Source of the DNA: Ciona savignyi
Taxonomy: Eukaryota > Chordata > Ascidiacea > Phlebobranchia > Cionidae
Assembly (NCBI GenBank): GCA_000149265.1
Contig: CH003232.1
Span: 919,702-983,701, forward strand
Length of the DNA: 64,000 nt
Reading direction: 5' to 3'
Shown here: piece after piece, positions 33,896-44,760 of the stretch
Layout: each line of letters opens with the position of its first letter
Position numbering within the stretch: position 1 is the first letter of the stretch
Made by a program: the position numbers and the translations under genes
The notes under the pieces: generated by a model
What the model saw: only the letters and a program-made list of their open reading frames with translations
Told to the model about the DNA's origin: nothing
Database searches by the model: none

Positions 33896-35381
33896 CTTTT
33901 CGTCGTGGTATCGATTAAAAAAGGCAGCAGCTTGGCTGTCTAGATACAAGATGTTCCTGCTCCAAAAGATTCGCAATGTCTGCCCACCGGTAAGCCATTT
34001 GACAGCTTCGCTCAGCGTAAAAGAGCTTGAAAGTGCAGAAATTGAACTAATAAAGTATGAACAGCGCAAACATTTCGGATCAACGATCTCTATTTTGGAT
34101 TCCAAAAGGCAAATAAAGAAAGACGACTGTATTCGTGTCCTTTCTAAACTGAACCCCTTACTGAGAAATGGAGTGCTGCGCGTCGGCGGTCGTATTGATA
34201 AAGCACCGGTCGAGTATGACGCAAAACACCCGATTATTCTACCATGTTATTCTCACGTAACGAACTTGATCATCGACGAATACCACCAGAGTGTGGGGCA
34301 TTCTGGTTACGGACACACCCTATCTGCGCTACGTGGGAGATTTTGGATACTGAAAATTGGAGTTGCTGTTCGCCGAGTCTTGACGAAATGTCTGCCGTGC
34401 AAAAGAAGAAGCGCCGTTCCTGGATGCCAGATTATGGCAGAACTGCCTTCTGGGCGCCTACAGGCTGGCGAACCTGCCTTTAGCCACGTCGGAGTTGACT
34501 ACTTCGGTCCGTTCTCTGTGAAACAAAACCGGAGTGAAATTAAAAGATACGGATGTATATTCACTTGCCTTACCATCCGAGCCATACATATTGAAATGGC
34601 TAATGATCTTTCTGCTGATTCGTTTTTAAATGCCCTACGCCGATTTATAGGTCGTCGAGGTAAACCAAAACAAATATACAGTGATAACGGGACCAATTTT
34701 GTTGGTGCAGAGAAGATACTTCGATCATCCCTTGCCTTGTGGAACCGTGAACAGATTGCTGAGCACTTGCGACAGAGGGCAATAGCGTGGTCCTTCAACC
34801 CGCCTGCAGCCTCCCACATGGGCGGCGTATGGGAAAGGATGATACGGTCAGTGCGTCGTTTGCTGTCATCCATGCATTCAACAAAGGGCCTGTTTACTGA
34901 CGAAGCTTTGAATACACTGTTCGTAGAAGTGGAATCGATTGTTAATTCAAGGCCGCTCGTTCCTGTCATTATCGATCCGCACAGCGATGAACCGATAACG
35001 CCGAATCACTTGCTGTTACTGCGTGATTCACCAAATGAAGCTCCAGGCCTCTTCGATGAGAAAGCGTCGTACGCAAGACGAAGATGGGTCCAATTGCAAC
35101 ATATGGCCAATATATTTTGGAAACGCTGGGTGTCAGAATTTTTGCCCAATTTGATTAAACGCCAAAAGTGGTACAGCAAAAGATCAAACTTTGAAATCAA
35201 CGATATAGTGCTGCTAGTGGACGAGAGCCAGCCCCGTTCGAAGTGGGTACTGGGCCGTGTAATGGACACATATGCTGATAAACACGGAGTCGTGCGTACG
35301 GTTCTGGTTAAGACGCCCAACAGTCTCGTAAAGCGGCCAATTGCTAAATTGTGTCTGATTGTTGATTCCGAAGATTCCTAA
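33852..35381 (+). CDS. BEL/Pao integrase frame, 3' end of pol
   Basis: Open for about 500 residues. It has a zinc-binding HHCC-type region (HQSVGHSGYGH ... CLPCKRR), the DDE catalytic core with VDYFGP, SDNGTNF and GGVWERMI, and a C-terminal region ending ...LCLIVDSEDS. The first residues belong to the upstream domain and the true polyprotein junction is across the break at about 33.87 kb. Confidence 0.9.
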   Translation: MKWLLNLVLNRLINHFSSWYRLKKAAAWLSRYKMFLLQKIRNVCPPVSHLTASLSVKELESAEIELIKYEQRKHFGSTISILDSKRQIKKDDCIRVLSKLNPLLRNGVLRVGGRIDKAPVEYDAKHPIILPCYSHVTNLIIDEYHQSVGHSGYGHTLSALRGRFWILKIGVAVRRVLTKCLPCKRRSAVPGCQIMAELPSGRLQAGEPAFSHVGVDYFGPFSVKQNRSEIKRYGCIFTCLTIRAIHIEMANDLSADSFLNALRRFIGRRGKPKQIYSDNGTNFVGAEKILRSSLALWNREQIAEHLRQRAIAWSFNPPAASHMGGVWERMIRSVRRLLSSMHSTKGLFTDEALNTLFVEVESIVNSRPLVPVIIDPHSDEPITPNHLLLLRDSPNEAPGLFDEKASYARRRWVQLQHMANIFWKRWVSEFLPNLIKRQKWYSKRSNFEINDIVLLVDESQPRSKWVLGRVMDTYADKHGVVRTVLVKTPNSLVKRPIAKLCLIVDSEDS

Positions 35382-35699
35382 ACGTTTGATACGTAGCCTT
35401 TGTATTTCGTTTATATGACACCACTTCCCTTTATTGCGTGTGTACTGACCGCTTAACGCATTTCTACCGAAATATTTCTGCGCAATTACTGATTCTGTTT
35501 ATGTACTGATTTTCTTTCCTACGTTCTTGCTGACACATTTCACTCGCATCGCAAACTTGCCGTTATTGTTCGCTGATACTACGTGTTTTTGCCTCTTTTA
35601 CCGTTTTGAAGTATGTACCTTCCGATATTTCGTTGTTGTTCACTTTACCGATGTTTTGTAATGTTTTAAATATATGGGACATATATTTGTGGGGGGGTA
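35382..35699 (+). other. 3' non-coding region of the retrotransposon with polypurine tract
   Basis: T-rich sequence after the integrase stop. It ends in the G-run at about 35689-35699 just before the 3' LTR, the expected plus-strand primer position. Confidence 0.75.
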
Positions 35700-36160
35700 T
35701 GTAACATCTGTAAATCGTTTTGACTTAAAATTAATGTTTTTTGAAACGTCTATGTTCAGTATTGTGACGTCATTTTAGTAATAATTATTATGCTTTATAT
35801 TCCTGCAACCTCGTGGTTTTCTTTCCCTTTTTGTACTGATTCCTCTACCGACACATACTGAAACAATTTTACTGAATTTGAATAGACCTATATATACGGA
35901 AAAACAGTTGGTAAGCAAATTGATTATTAATATTTGTCGTTTATTTATGTGTATTTATGTTAAATTGTATAATAGAAAACCGCTGATCGCTGATCGCTGA
36001 TCGCTGATCGCTGATCGCTGAACGCTGAACACTCATCAGTAAATAAACTACCATCCACCAAGTGAGATCAAGTGTGCGGGCCAGCGCGTTAACACTGTTT
36101 TTCATGTAAAGGACTCGGGTGTTAAATTAAGTATAGGTCGCACCAAATAGAGGCCTTACA
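35700..36160 (+). repeat. 3' LTR, 461 bp
   Basis: Same length as the 5' LTR with one difference seen by eye. Followed at once by the ATAAT target duplicate. Confidence 0.95.
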
Positions 36161-36165
36161 ATAAT

Positions 36166-36423
36166 TATACAAATTTGACATAAATAAAACAACAAATATT
36201 AATAATTAATATCTTACCAACTGTTTTTTTCGTATAGCTCAATTCAAATTCGGTAAAATTGTTTCAGTATAACGTGTCGGTATCAGAACAAAAAATAAAG
36301 CAAACCACGAGGTTGCGGAAATATAAAGCATAATAATTATTACTAAAAATGACGTCACAATAATAAACATAGACGTTTTAAAAAACATTAATTTTGAGCC
36401 AAAACGGATTTACAGATGTTGCC
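36166..36423 (-). mobile_element. Old solo LTR of the BEL family, 5'-side part
   Basis: Reverse complement of the first ~270 bases of the LTR with many changes (GGTAAAATTGTTTCAGTATA, CCACGAGGTTGCGGAAATAT, GATTTACAGATGTT). Continues the copy begun at 28940. MITE-P sequence follows to about 36455. Confidence 0.85.
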
Positions 36424-36924
36424 GTTCCGCTTTCCCTCCGTTTAGTTTTCTCCAATAAGCAGCGGCAAATAAGTAAAGAGCCAACAAAACAACGGAATAT
36501 ATTTATTATAAAATTATCAAGGCAAATTTATTTATTGCACTTTATTTTTATTTTACTTTTTTCCAGTCACACGGGGCAACTTGAAATAACTTCTGAAGAA
36601 CAAGTGTCACCCGAGCTGAACCTGGCATTTCGCACTGTTTGTGCACAAAAATAAAATACAGGCAGAGTCCGACGGCGAAAAAAAAGATCGCATAGAAATA
36701 AAGAAAGTGTGGCTGGTTGATGAGCGGCAGAATGACGAAGATGGATGACAGAATGAACATAAAGATCGGAATAATAGTGGGGACCTAAAAATAGAATGTG
36801 TTGATGAAAAGTCTATGGATGGGGAAAATGTCTATTTCGGGGATTGGGACAACAAATGCGTCAGAAAACATAATCTAAAGGTTAGGCATACCTAGTAGCT
36901 ATAGTCGGAATAGCTGGATGTTGG

Positions 36925-37055
36925 ATAGATATTCATGTTTAATCACAGTGATTGCGAAAACAAAAAGGGCGTTATTACACGGGTAACGGTGAGATCACCT
37001 CTCGCCCGTCGGGCGTGTTATACCAAAGCTATTGTAGTGTGGTGTACATGTTTGA
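36925..37055 (-). repeat. SINE family A fragment, intron 6 of the SLC7 pseudogene
   Basis: GATATTCATGTTTAATCACA, GGGCGTTATTACACGGGTAA. Its counterpart sits in the same intron of the right-arm gene (54.31-54.59 kb), so it predates the inverted duplication. Confidence 0.75.
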
Positions 37056-37727
37056 GACATTTTAGTTTTAGAATCTGTCGACTGTTGACGCACTAACCTC
37101 CAACCTATATACGACCTTTATTCTAATACGGTAATGTTTTAAATATTTAGTATTACTTCACATTTTACTTTTTAGTTTAAATCTACTTGGGCCCTACAAT
37201 TTAATTCATATTCCTTGTCCAAGAAGCTTTATCAATGAGTACAAAATAACGATCGAAAATAGCAACTTATCTAGCCCGAACCATCTACCAAATTCTTAAA
37301 TGGCACCATACACACAAAGCGTTCCGCGTCAAAACCTCGTGTCTGCAGTAAAACTCCGTGCATCGGGTCATGAAAATACTCTCGCCAGACAAATGCAAAG
37401 AAGTGGCTCAACAGCGACAAACTTCAGAGTTAAAAATGTTTTCAAGACGCAATAAAAGAAATAAGAAAGCGATAATCTTTAAAGCAAGACCACAAGTCAC
37501 CTTATAAGGACGTTTTAAATGCGGCATTCGTTTTCGTAGGATTAAAACCGACAAGGAGCTGAAACCTTTGAACGTCCAGTTCACGAATCCGAATGTGTCG
37601 ATCATCGTCTCCAAGTTACCGATATTTATCAGCACAATTGTTGACAGAGCGTTAAGCACGAGTGCTGGACTGGGAACGCGGCTGTTTATATGAAGCATTC
37701 CGAATATCTAAAACATGAGCAATGTAG

Positions 37728-38018
37728 AATTGGATAATCTATTCATGTTTATGTTCGTGAATGGGAAAACCAAGGTTAACACACGGGCAAACGTCAGATC
37801 AGCTCGCGCCTACCGCCAGGTTACCGGAGCTATTACAGTGTGTCATGCTGTGAGCGAAGCAGACTTTTATTCAATTTGGTAGAACCCATTAAGCCGTTGG
37901 ATTAATGCAATGTCCATAAGTACCTTGCCCAAGGAAACAACCGACAAGTTTTGAACCTGCACTCCTTCAGCCGAAAGTCGACCCCCTAACCAACCAAGCT
38001 AATCAGCGGACTAACTAT
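37728..38018 (-). repeat. SINE family A, intron 5 of the SLC7 pseudogene
   Basis: Full-length diverged copy matching 53.56-53.85 kb in the other arm. Shared, so older than the duplication. Confidence 0.8.
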
Positions 38019-38419
38019 GTCAATTGGTATAGCTTAAAAAAGATCCAACTCGGAAACTCTTACCATCGGCAGCTGGCCTTGTCGCGCGACAACGTATGGT
38101 AATCTTCCATGGGTTAAAATCCCTGCTGAGTAGGAGCTAACTGCACACAAACAAACCGAAAGTGGAACAATCCATGACGCGCCGCCCATTGCTTTTAATG
38201 CGAATGGTAATGCAATGATTTTAGATGTTGATATTTCTTCAGGTGTAAGCACTAAAACAGATAGGTCGTATCAATCCAGTGCTTTCCGTATTGCAGTACA
38301 ATCTCTTATCCTAGCGCCTTTGCATTCGTGCGTTGATTATCTAATGATGGCCTCTCTCCACTAACGCTTGATATTAATAATTACCTGTCGTCTTTATCTT
38401 TCCCTTTTTGCTAAAAAAT

Positions 38420-38695
38420 GGATAGGATAGGATATTTATCCCGTAAACGGGAAAACCAAGATGGTTAACACACGAGCAATCGTCAGAACACATCTCGCCC
38501 ACCGTCGAGTTACCGGAGCTATTGCAGTGTGTTGTGTATGATTCGCATATTGCTTCAATTTGGTAGAACCCACTAATCCGCTGGGTTCAGGCAATTTCCG
38601 TTAAGTGCCTTGCCCAAGGACATAACCGACTAGCTAGAGAATAGTTTAGAATTTGCAACCTTTTGGTTGAAAGACCTCGCAATAAACCACCGCTT
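38420..38695 (-). repeat. SINE family A, intron 4 of the SLC7 pseudogene
   Basis: GGATA tail, TATCCCGTAAACGGGAAAAC, CAATTTGGTAGAACCCACTA and a diverged head. No matching SINE in the right-arm intron, so it came after the duplication. Confidence 0.8.
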
Positions 38696-38972
38696 AAGAG
38701 CTGTTACATTTTACCTTTTTACCTACCAGCAAAATATGATAAGTTCATTGTGACTGATGCCAGGGTAATAATGCTGACTGCAGCAATGGAAGCTTTTGGA
38801 ATTGTCTTTTCAGGTTCCTTAACTTTGTCCGGCCCGGTGGTCTAGCGGTTAAGTGCGTCGCCTTTCAATCGAAAGGTTGCAGGTGCGAAACTGGTCGCTA
38901 GCTAGTCGGTTGTGTCCTTGGGCAAGGCACTTTACGGACATTGCCTGAACCCAGCGGATTAATGGGTTCTAC
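38476..38972. repeat. Local duplication, unit 1
   Basis: Nearly identical to 39953-40449 in the same orientation. The unit covers the 5' half of one SINE, the 3' half of exon 4 and the head of the next SINE. Confidence 0.85.
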
Positions 38973-39127
38973 AAAATTGAAGGAACGTGTCTATCATATA
39001 CAACACACTGCAATAGCTCCGGTAACCCGACGATGGGCGCGAGGTGATCTGACGATTGCCCGTGTGATAACCCCCTAGGTTTTCCCATTCACGGGGATAA
39101 ACATGAATATCCTATCCTATCCTATCC
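38827..39127 (+). repeat. SINE family A, young, inserted in SLC7 pseudogene exon 4
   Basis: Complete: GTCCGGCCCGGTGGTCTAGC head, GGTTGCAGGTGCGAAACTGG, TCCTTGGGCAAGGCACTT, and a (TATCC)n tail. TAACTT flanks both ends, the likely target duplication, within the sequence coding EEVKEP. Confidence 0.9.
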
Positions 39128-39540
39128 TAACTTCTTCTGTGACGTGACAAAGCGCGTTCCATCCGTCATAAGAATACATAACCTGAGGTAAGGAATGCGC
39201 CGGGGTATGATAGCGATTTAAAAATATAACACTATTTTGTATTATGTGTGTTATCTGAGCCACCGTTACCTTACTATACATGCCGTTAAAGCTCTATTTG
39301 AGCGCCACGGAGCTCTATTTTTTAACACTTCCCCTATAATGTCGTTCTATTAGAGGTGGCGTTTAAATAAAAGTTTCATGTAGGCCTACATACTTTTCAC
39401 GTATTTAGATTTGTCTGTTAATGAGTTATTGAATTCTGCTTAGTGATATATTTGTAAACTTAAGTTCACATTTGTTTAGGAACAAAACCGAAATTTCACC
39501 ATTTAAAATCTGTAACCGGGTCACCTTTAGGTCCGTTTTA

Positions 39541-39834
39541 GTCCCTGGTCTGATGGTTTAGTGCGACGCCATTCAACCGAAAGACTGCAGGTTCGAAACT
39601 GGTCGCTAGCTAGTCGGTTGTGACCTTGGGCAAGACACTGAACGGACATTTCCTGAACCCAGCGAATTAATGGGTTCTACTAAATTAAAGAAACATGTGT
39701 ATCATACATGTTACACTCAATATCTCCGGTAACCCGACGATGGGCGCGAGCGCGAGGATCTAACGATTGTCCGTGTGTTAACCCCCTTGGTTTTCTCATT
39801 CACGGGGAAAAACATAAATATCCTATCCTATCCT
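39541..39834 (+). repeat. SINE family A between the duplicated units
   Basis: GTCCCTGGTCTGATGGTTTA, GCAGGTTCGAAACTGGTCGC, a TATCC tail. It lies in what is intron 3 of the right-arm gene. Confidence 0.85.
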
Positions 39835-39952
39835 AAATAAAATGCTGCATATTAAACGGTCAGGCTAATCATTTAGTCATACAACTGGTCATATACTACC
39901 CTTGTTATCCTTGATATCCTATTTTTAATTGGGATAAAGAGGCACATGGAAA

Positions 39953-40449
39953 TCGTCAGAACACATCTCGCCCACCGTCGAGTTACCGGAGCTATTGCAG
40001 TGTGTTGTGTATGATTCGCATATTGCTTCAATTTGGTAGAACCCACTAATCCGCTGGGTTCAGGCAATTTCCGTTAAGTGCCTTGCCCAAGGACATAACC
40101 GACTAGCTAGAGAATAGTTTAGAATTTGCAACCTTTTGGCTGAAAGGCCTCGCAATAAACCACCGCTTAAGAGCTGTTTCATTTTACCTTTTTACCTACC
40201 AGCAAAATATGATAAGTTCATTGTGACTGATGCCAGGGTAATAATGCTGACTGCAGCAATGGAAGCTTTTGGAATTGTCTTTTCAGGTTCCTTAACTTTG
40301 TCCGGCCCGGTGGTCTAGCGGTTAAGTGCGTCGCCTTTCAATCGAAAGGTTGCAGGTGCGAAACTGGTCGCTAGCTAGTCGGTTGTGTCCTTGGGCAAGG
40401 CACTTTACGGACATTGCCTGAACCCAGCGGATTAATGGGTTCTACCCAA
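39953..40449. repeat. Local duplication, unit 2
   Basis: Offset from unit 1 by about 1477 bases with very few changes. It has taken the place of exon 3. Confidence 0.85.
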
Positions 40450-40576
40450 ATGTACAGGAACGTGTAAATTATACATAACACTGCAATAGCTCTGGTAAAC
40501 TGATGGTGGGCAAGGGGTAATCTGACGATTCTTTTTTACAAAAAGTACGGCCAATCTGAAAAAAGATTCCAAACTC

Positions 40577-41180
40577 ATTTTGTTACATTTAATCGTAACA
40601 AATAATTTTAAGAGAAGTAAACAATATTTTTAATGGGTGTTGTCTGTTTACCAGAACACTAAAAAGTTAAACATTTCGAAATGTTTCATCCTGCCAGCCA
40701 AAAGTCCAAATTTAAGTTAGAAAGAATTTTAGACCGAAGTTAAATTCTACAAAAATATACTTTTTTATAACAGGTCCAAAAATTAATTACCTGTAATCGT
40801 TTGGTTGGTTAACTATGGGACCCATGCGTTTATGCTTGCAGAAACAAACTACATACTCGGTGTATAAAATACAAATTGTGGTTAGTGACCCTGTAACATG
40901 AATATATGGCATACAACATGTGTTTTACAAATAGTGGTGATTAAACACGTGGTTGACACTTTCTAGTTTTGTTACATATAATCGTAACAAATAATTTTAA
41001 GAGATGTAAACAATATTTTTAATGGGTTTTGTCTGTTTACCATTAAAAAATTAAACATTTCGAAATGTTTAATCCTGCCTGCCAAAAGACCAAATTTAAG
41101 TTAGAAATAATTTTAGACAGAAGTTAAATTCTACAAAAATTATACTTTTTACAACAGGAGCAAAATTTATTTACCTGTAA
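40577..41180. repeat. ~390 bp tandem duplication around a Helitron-like 3' end
   Basis: 40577-40799 and 40969-41180 match (AATCGTAACAAATAATTTTA, AACATTTCGAAATGTTT). Between them, 40800-40968 matches the last ~155 bases of the element at 48.51-50.34 kb, ending in CTAG followed by T. The duplication reaches the splice donor of exon 2. Confidence 0.8.
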
Positions 41181-42026
41181 TCGGACGGCGAATTTTACAC
41201 CAAGGATGTTAATTGCGGTGATGAACAGCAACAGGCATATGGCTGCGAGCTTTACGCTATCTTCTGACGGCGCAGAACAACTATGAAAAGGTGCCAGCGC
41301 GTAGCGAGCGAAGGTAAGAATGGTTGCTGTGTCGCTACATGGCACGAACGTTGACATCCAAGGTAACAGGAAACCAAATGCAGGAGTGTACGCGTGCGAT
41401 AGATAGGTGTAGTCGCTCCCAGACTCGGATATTGACGTCGCAAGCTCGCAGTAGCAGAGTGTTGACATCACAGCCACGGCTCCACCAAACACCCATATTA
41501 ACAGGGTCACCCCAAGACTGTTGTAAGCTGCATCTTTATTTTGCAAATTGTTTAATATTTCGTTTAAAGAAAAAAAGAATACAAAATTATACAGGATAGG
41601 ATATAGTAAATTAATTTCATTAAAGTTATAGCGTCAGGTCGTATATCACTGTACCGATCGTTCAGCTAATAGTGGACTATCTAAGCAAAGAGATTAAGCT
41701 GGAAACTGACTGGGAAAGTATACACACGTACGGTTTTAGTATTGGGGACCCACCAAGAACTGTGTTTGCAGAAACAAAAATCCCTGATCCAAGCATCACT
41801 CCTGAAGCCACTAACATTCCACTAAATACATCAATATTCCGACGAAGCTTTAAAGTTTCAGTTATTTTGTTTTGTACAGTTTCGGTATATTGTGTATCTG
41901 GGTCTTCGCCAACGATTCTTGGTTCGTTTTGTTCGTCGGACTGGACCATTGCATTTCTTGAACCCAACAGCAACTCAAATCTAAATTGTCTACGGAAATA
42001 TGTTTTATCAATTTAATCTACTAGAG

Positions 42027-42900
42027 CAGGGATGTCCAACCTTTTATTGTAGTGGGCCGCATTGTCGTTTAAAATAATTCAATGGGCCGCAAAACCTATT
42101 AAATTTCAATAAAAATGGCAGGGTTCGAATTAATTGGTTTTGAAATGATTTGCGAAATGCGCGAAAAAAATTGGTTATGATAAATTGCCTTAAACGACCA
42201 GAAAAGATATTTATTTTATAAAACAGACAGTACCGTTATTTAGTAGTACAGTAATGATAAAATGCATTCTAGTAAATTCAAAAGGGGTGTGTCGCATCTA
42301 GCCAATCATAAATAAAGGAATCTAGGAATATTAACGCATAATGGCGATTATTGCCTTGTGATAGCAATGCTTATTATACGCCAATAATGCAAACTAAAGC
42401 CAAGGTAAATAAATAATGTTATGTTGAAGGCAAACAATGTTATTTTAACGTGTTGAGGATTTATTATTAAAAGTGCGCGAAATCAGTACCGGTAATTTAT
42501 ATTTTCGCGATTTTGTTAAATTTTGTAATTCGCGAACTTTAGAAAACGGTTAGCGAATAGCGATTTGCGATCCCTTAATTCCAACCCTGAATGGGTACAT
42601 AAAGAAACAATCAAAAGTCATTAATTTCATCTTTGAAAAAAAGGAACAAATAACACACATATAGAAAGAAACAAAAACTTATTTCTGCAATACAAAGTCA
42701 ATGAGATAAGAGTTTGTCGTCCGTCGGTTTCTTTCTGCAGTTTTGATGTTTACTGCGTCCCTAAAAGCTGACTGATACATTTGAATTAGGCCAAGATTTA
42801 AAGTTCAAAATACTACTTGGAGTAAAAATGACTAGCGGGCCGCACAAAAATCTCAGGTGGGCCGCACTGCGGCCCGCGGGCCGCAGGTTGGACATCCCTG
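42027..42900. mobile_element. hAT-type MITE, 874 bp, with perfect 8 bp target duplication
   Basis: Ends CAGGGATGTCCAACC and GGTTGGACATCCCTG are inverted repeats, and GGGCCGC-rich sequence lies just inside both. TACTAGAG flanks both sides (42019-42026, 42901-42908). Absent from the corresponding place in the right arm. No transposase. Confidence 0.9.
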
Positions 42901-42908
42901 TACTAGAG

Positions 42909-44167
42909 AGTGTATTTTTAGACCATTAAACATGGGGATACGGATAAGCGTTATTAAATCGGAAATTAGCGAACAGTTTCTAATCCACAAGCCTTCGGCT
43001 GAAAGGATACGCACTAAACCAACAGACTAATCTGTCGAACATCAGAATAATTTTAAAAAGAACATATTTATTTTTAGGGAAAAACTACAAGAATGGAATC
43101 GATAAAAACGCAGTGGAAAGTTAGGCTGTAAGGGTTAGATTCCTTCCTTTTAGTTTAGGTACTAATCCAAGTATTTTAATCAGAAATTAATTTTAATCAG
43201 TAACTATAGGCCAATAGATTTCACCCTAAAAGTACATTACAGTCTCTGCAACAATATATTATATAATAAAAGACGCTCACAAGTCATCGAAAACACTGAC
43301 AGACTGTGAAATACTCTCCATAAGCTCCACTGTTATTCTATTAAGTAAATAGGTCTAGCCTTTTACGACATTCGGTTAAACTGTTGTTTGTACGGTTTTG
43401 TTGCAATAAATACCCGGAAATAAAATATTCACAAAAGGTTTACTCTAAGTAGACCAGACGGGGGCCGGCGAGTTACTACAAATTAAAATTATTTCTTTTC
43501 AAAAACAACACGAAAAGGTGGAAAATCAAAGTCTGACATTGACCCTAACAGCAATTTCAATAGTTGTATTAACCCTGTGTGAACTATTGTTCTATATTTA
43601 ACTGCACTGAAAAACCTAGAGCCCTAAGGGGCCAAATACATGCTTCATCTAATAGAGCTGCCTTTTTTGCACGACAAATATGTTGCAAATAATATTACGC
43701 AATCTCTGGCAGTTGTCCGAAGAGCTAATTTTTACTCTTATGGTGATTACCTTATACGGTCTGTGGGGTTTCAGTAGATTTTTACTTTTACCCATATCTG
43801 GAAGATTTCTTTATTCTAGTTTATAAGCTGACGTAGTAAATCACATATAGTTTACGCGTTTTCGATACTATTTAAATAAGCACAAAAAACACATATGGTA
43901 TTATGTGTGCGATGCTTAAATGGAAACATTTGTGTCTGGCGCTAAGATCGAGAAGCTGATTGTCGGTCCACAGGAAATGTGCAAAAGCTTATACAGATTT
44001 GCAGTTAAAGGCTTCCCTTAACATATAGCCTGGTATATCACTCGCAAACATTATAAATTACTCAACAATTAGATGCAGTTTAAGAATTTGCGACATCACT
44101 TTCTTACCTTGGAGTTTTGTTTTAAATATTGTGATGGTGACGAGAAAATCCAACTTTTCGAACGAAC
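42909..44167. other. Left palindrome arm, non-coding
   Basis: Pairs with about 46.26-47.38 kb and 50.62-50.72 kb of the right arm. It includes a SINE family A 5' fragment, minus strand, at 42980-43040. No exon is recognised, though sequence is kept well between arms in 43.3-43.6 and 43.9-44.1 kb. Confidence 0.6.
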
Positions 44168-44760
44168 ATATAGCGCCAAAACCCAGCAGTGGTCCAGCCC
44201 CAATCTAGCGCCACTTCCAGCCACATTCCAACTACCTTCCAGACCCATTTCTAGCCCATTCCAGCGCCACGTCCAGCCCCATTCATACCCCTTTCTAGTG
44301 CCAACTCCCATTCAATTTCAGTACAACATCCAGCACCACGACCATCCCCATTTCCGCACCAAACCAATCCCATTTCCACCCAATTTCCAGCACCACTTTC
44401 GGCATCCTTCCAGAACCATGCGCCACAATTCCAATGCCACTTACAACTCCACTTTAGCGACACTTACAACTCCACTTTAGCGACAGGTCCAGCTCTATTA
44501 AAGCACCACATCCAGCGCCATGTCCACGTCCCATTCCAGCGTCAATTCCAGCCCCATTCCAGGGCCACTTTTGACCCAATTCCAGTGCCACGTTCTTCCC
44601 CATTCCAGGGCTACATCAAGCCCCATTTAACCACCACATCCAGCCCCTTTTTAGCGCCGCATTCAGCCCCATATGAGTACCACGTCGACCCCCATTTAAG
44701 CGTCACATCCAGTCCTATTAAAGCACTACATCATGTCAACGCCCCTTGCAGCGGCATGTG
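44168..44760. repeat. Degenerate C-rich minisatellite near the palindrome axis
   Basis: Runs of CATTCCAGCGCCA and CCAGCCCCATT at about 15-20 base spacing. The right arm holds only about 100 bases of the same array at 46.16-46.26 kb. ORFs on either strand are compositional. Confidence 0.85.

Larger units (their letters stand above)
29096..36160 (+). mobile_element. BEL/Pao LTR retrotransposon, nested in an older inverted solo LTR
   Basis: Complete element with 461 bp LTRs, gag, aspartic protease, Pao-type reverse transcriptase, RNase H and integrase in the order of the BEL/Pao superfamily. ATAAT flanks both ends (29091-29095 and 36161-36165), a 5 bp target duplication. A purine tract, GTGGGGGGGTA, precedes the 3' LTR. 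The bases after the 5' LTR (TAAGTTTTCAACTG) do not begin with the usual TGG of a tRNA primer site. The frame is interrupted several times, so this copy is not expected to make its own full polyprotein. Confidence 0.95.
36548..41949 (-). pseudogene. SLC7 light-chain amino-acid transporter pseudogene
   Basis: Inverted copy of the intact gene at 50820-54968. Exons on the minus strand: exon 1 41754-41949; exon 2 41175-41533 (acceptor AAG instead of CAG); exon 3 missing; exon 4 split, 5' part about 39127-39182 and 3' part 38727 to about 38827, with a family A SINE between them, and its 3' part duplicated again at about 40200-40305; exon 5 38064-38251; exon 6 37501-37707; exon 7 36548-36784. Every surviving exon other than exon 4 keeps its frame and splice sites, and lengths equal those of the intact gene except that exon 1 is two codons shorter. 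Loss of exon 3 and the SINE within exon 4 should prevent a full 12-helix product. The loss looks recent. Confidence 0.85.

Noticed and set aside
29090-36165. Endogenous retrovirus rather than a retrotransposon
   Set aside because: No envelope-like frame between integrase and the 3' LTR; protease, Pao-type RT and domain order are those of BEL/Pao elements.
38663-38845. Two almost identical ~60-codon ORFs (also 40136-40318) on the plus strand
   Set aside because: They are antisense to SLC7 exon 4 and its SINE; their identity is due to the local duplication.
38827-38900. tRNA gene-like A and B boxes, here and at other SINE heads
   Set aside because: The acceptor and anticodon arms do not form a complete tRNA; every case continues into the SINE body.
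44073-44480. Pro/His-rich and Trp/Gly-rich ORFs on both strands
   Set aside because: Compositional by-product of the C-rich minisatellite at the palindrome axis.
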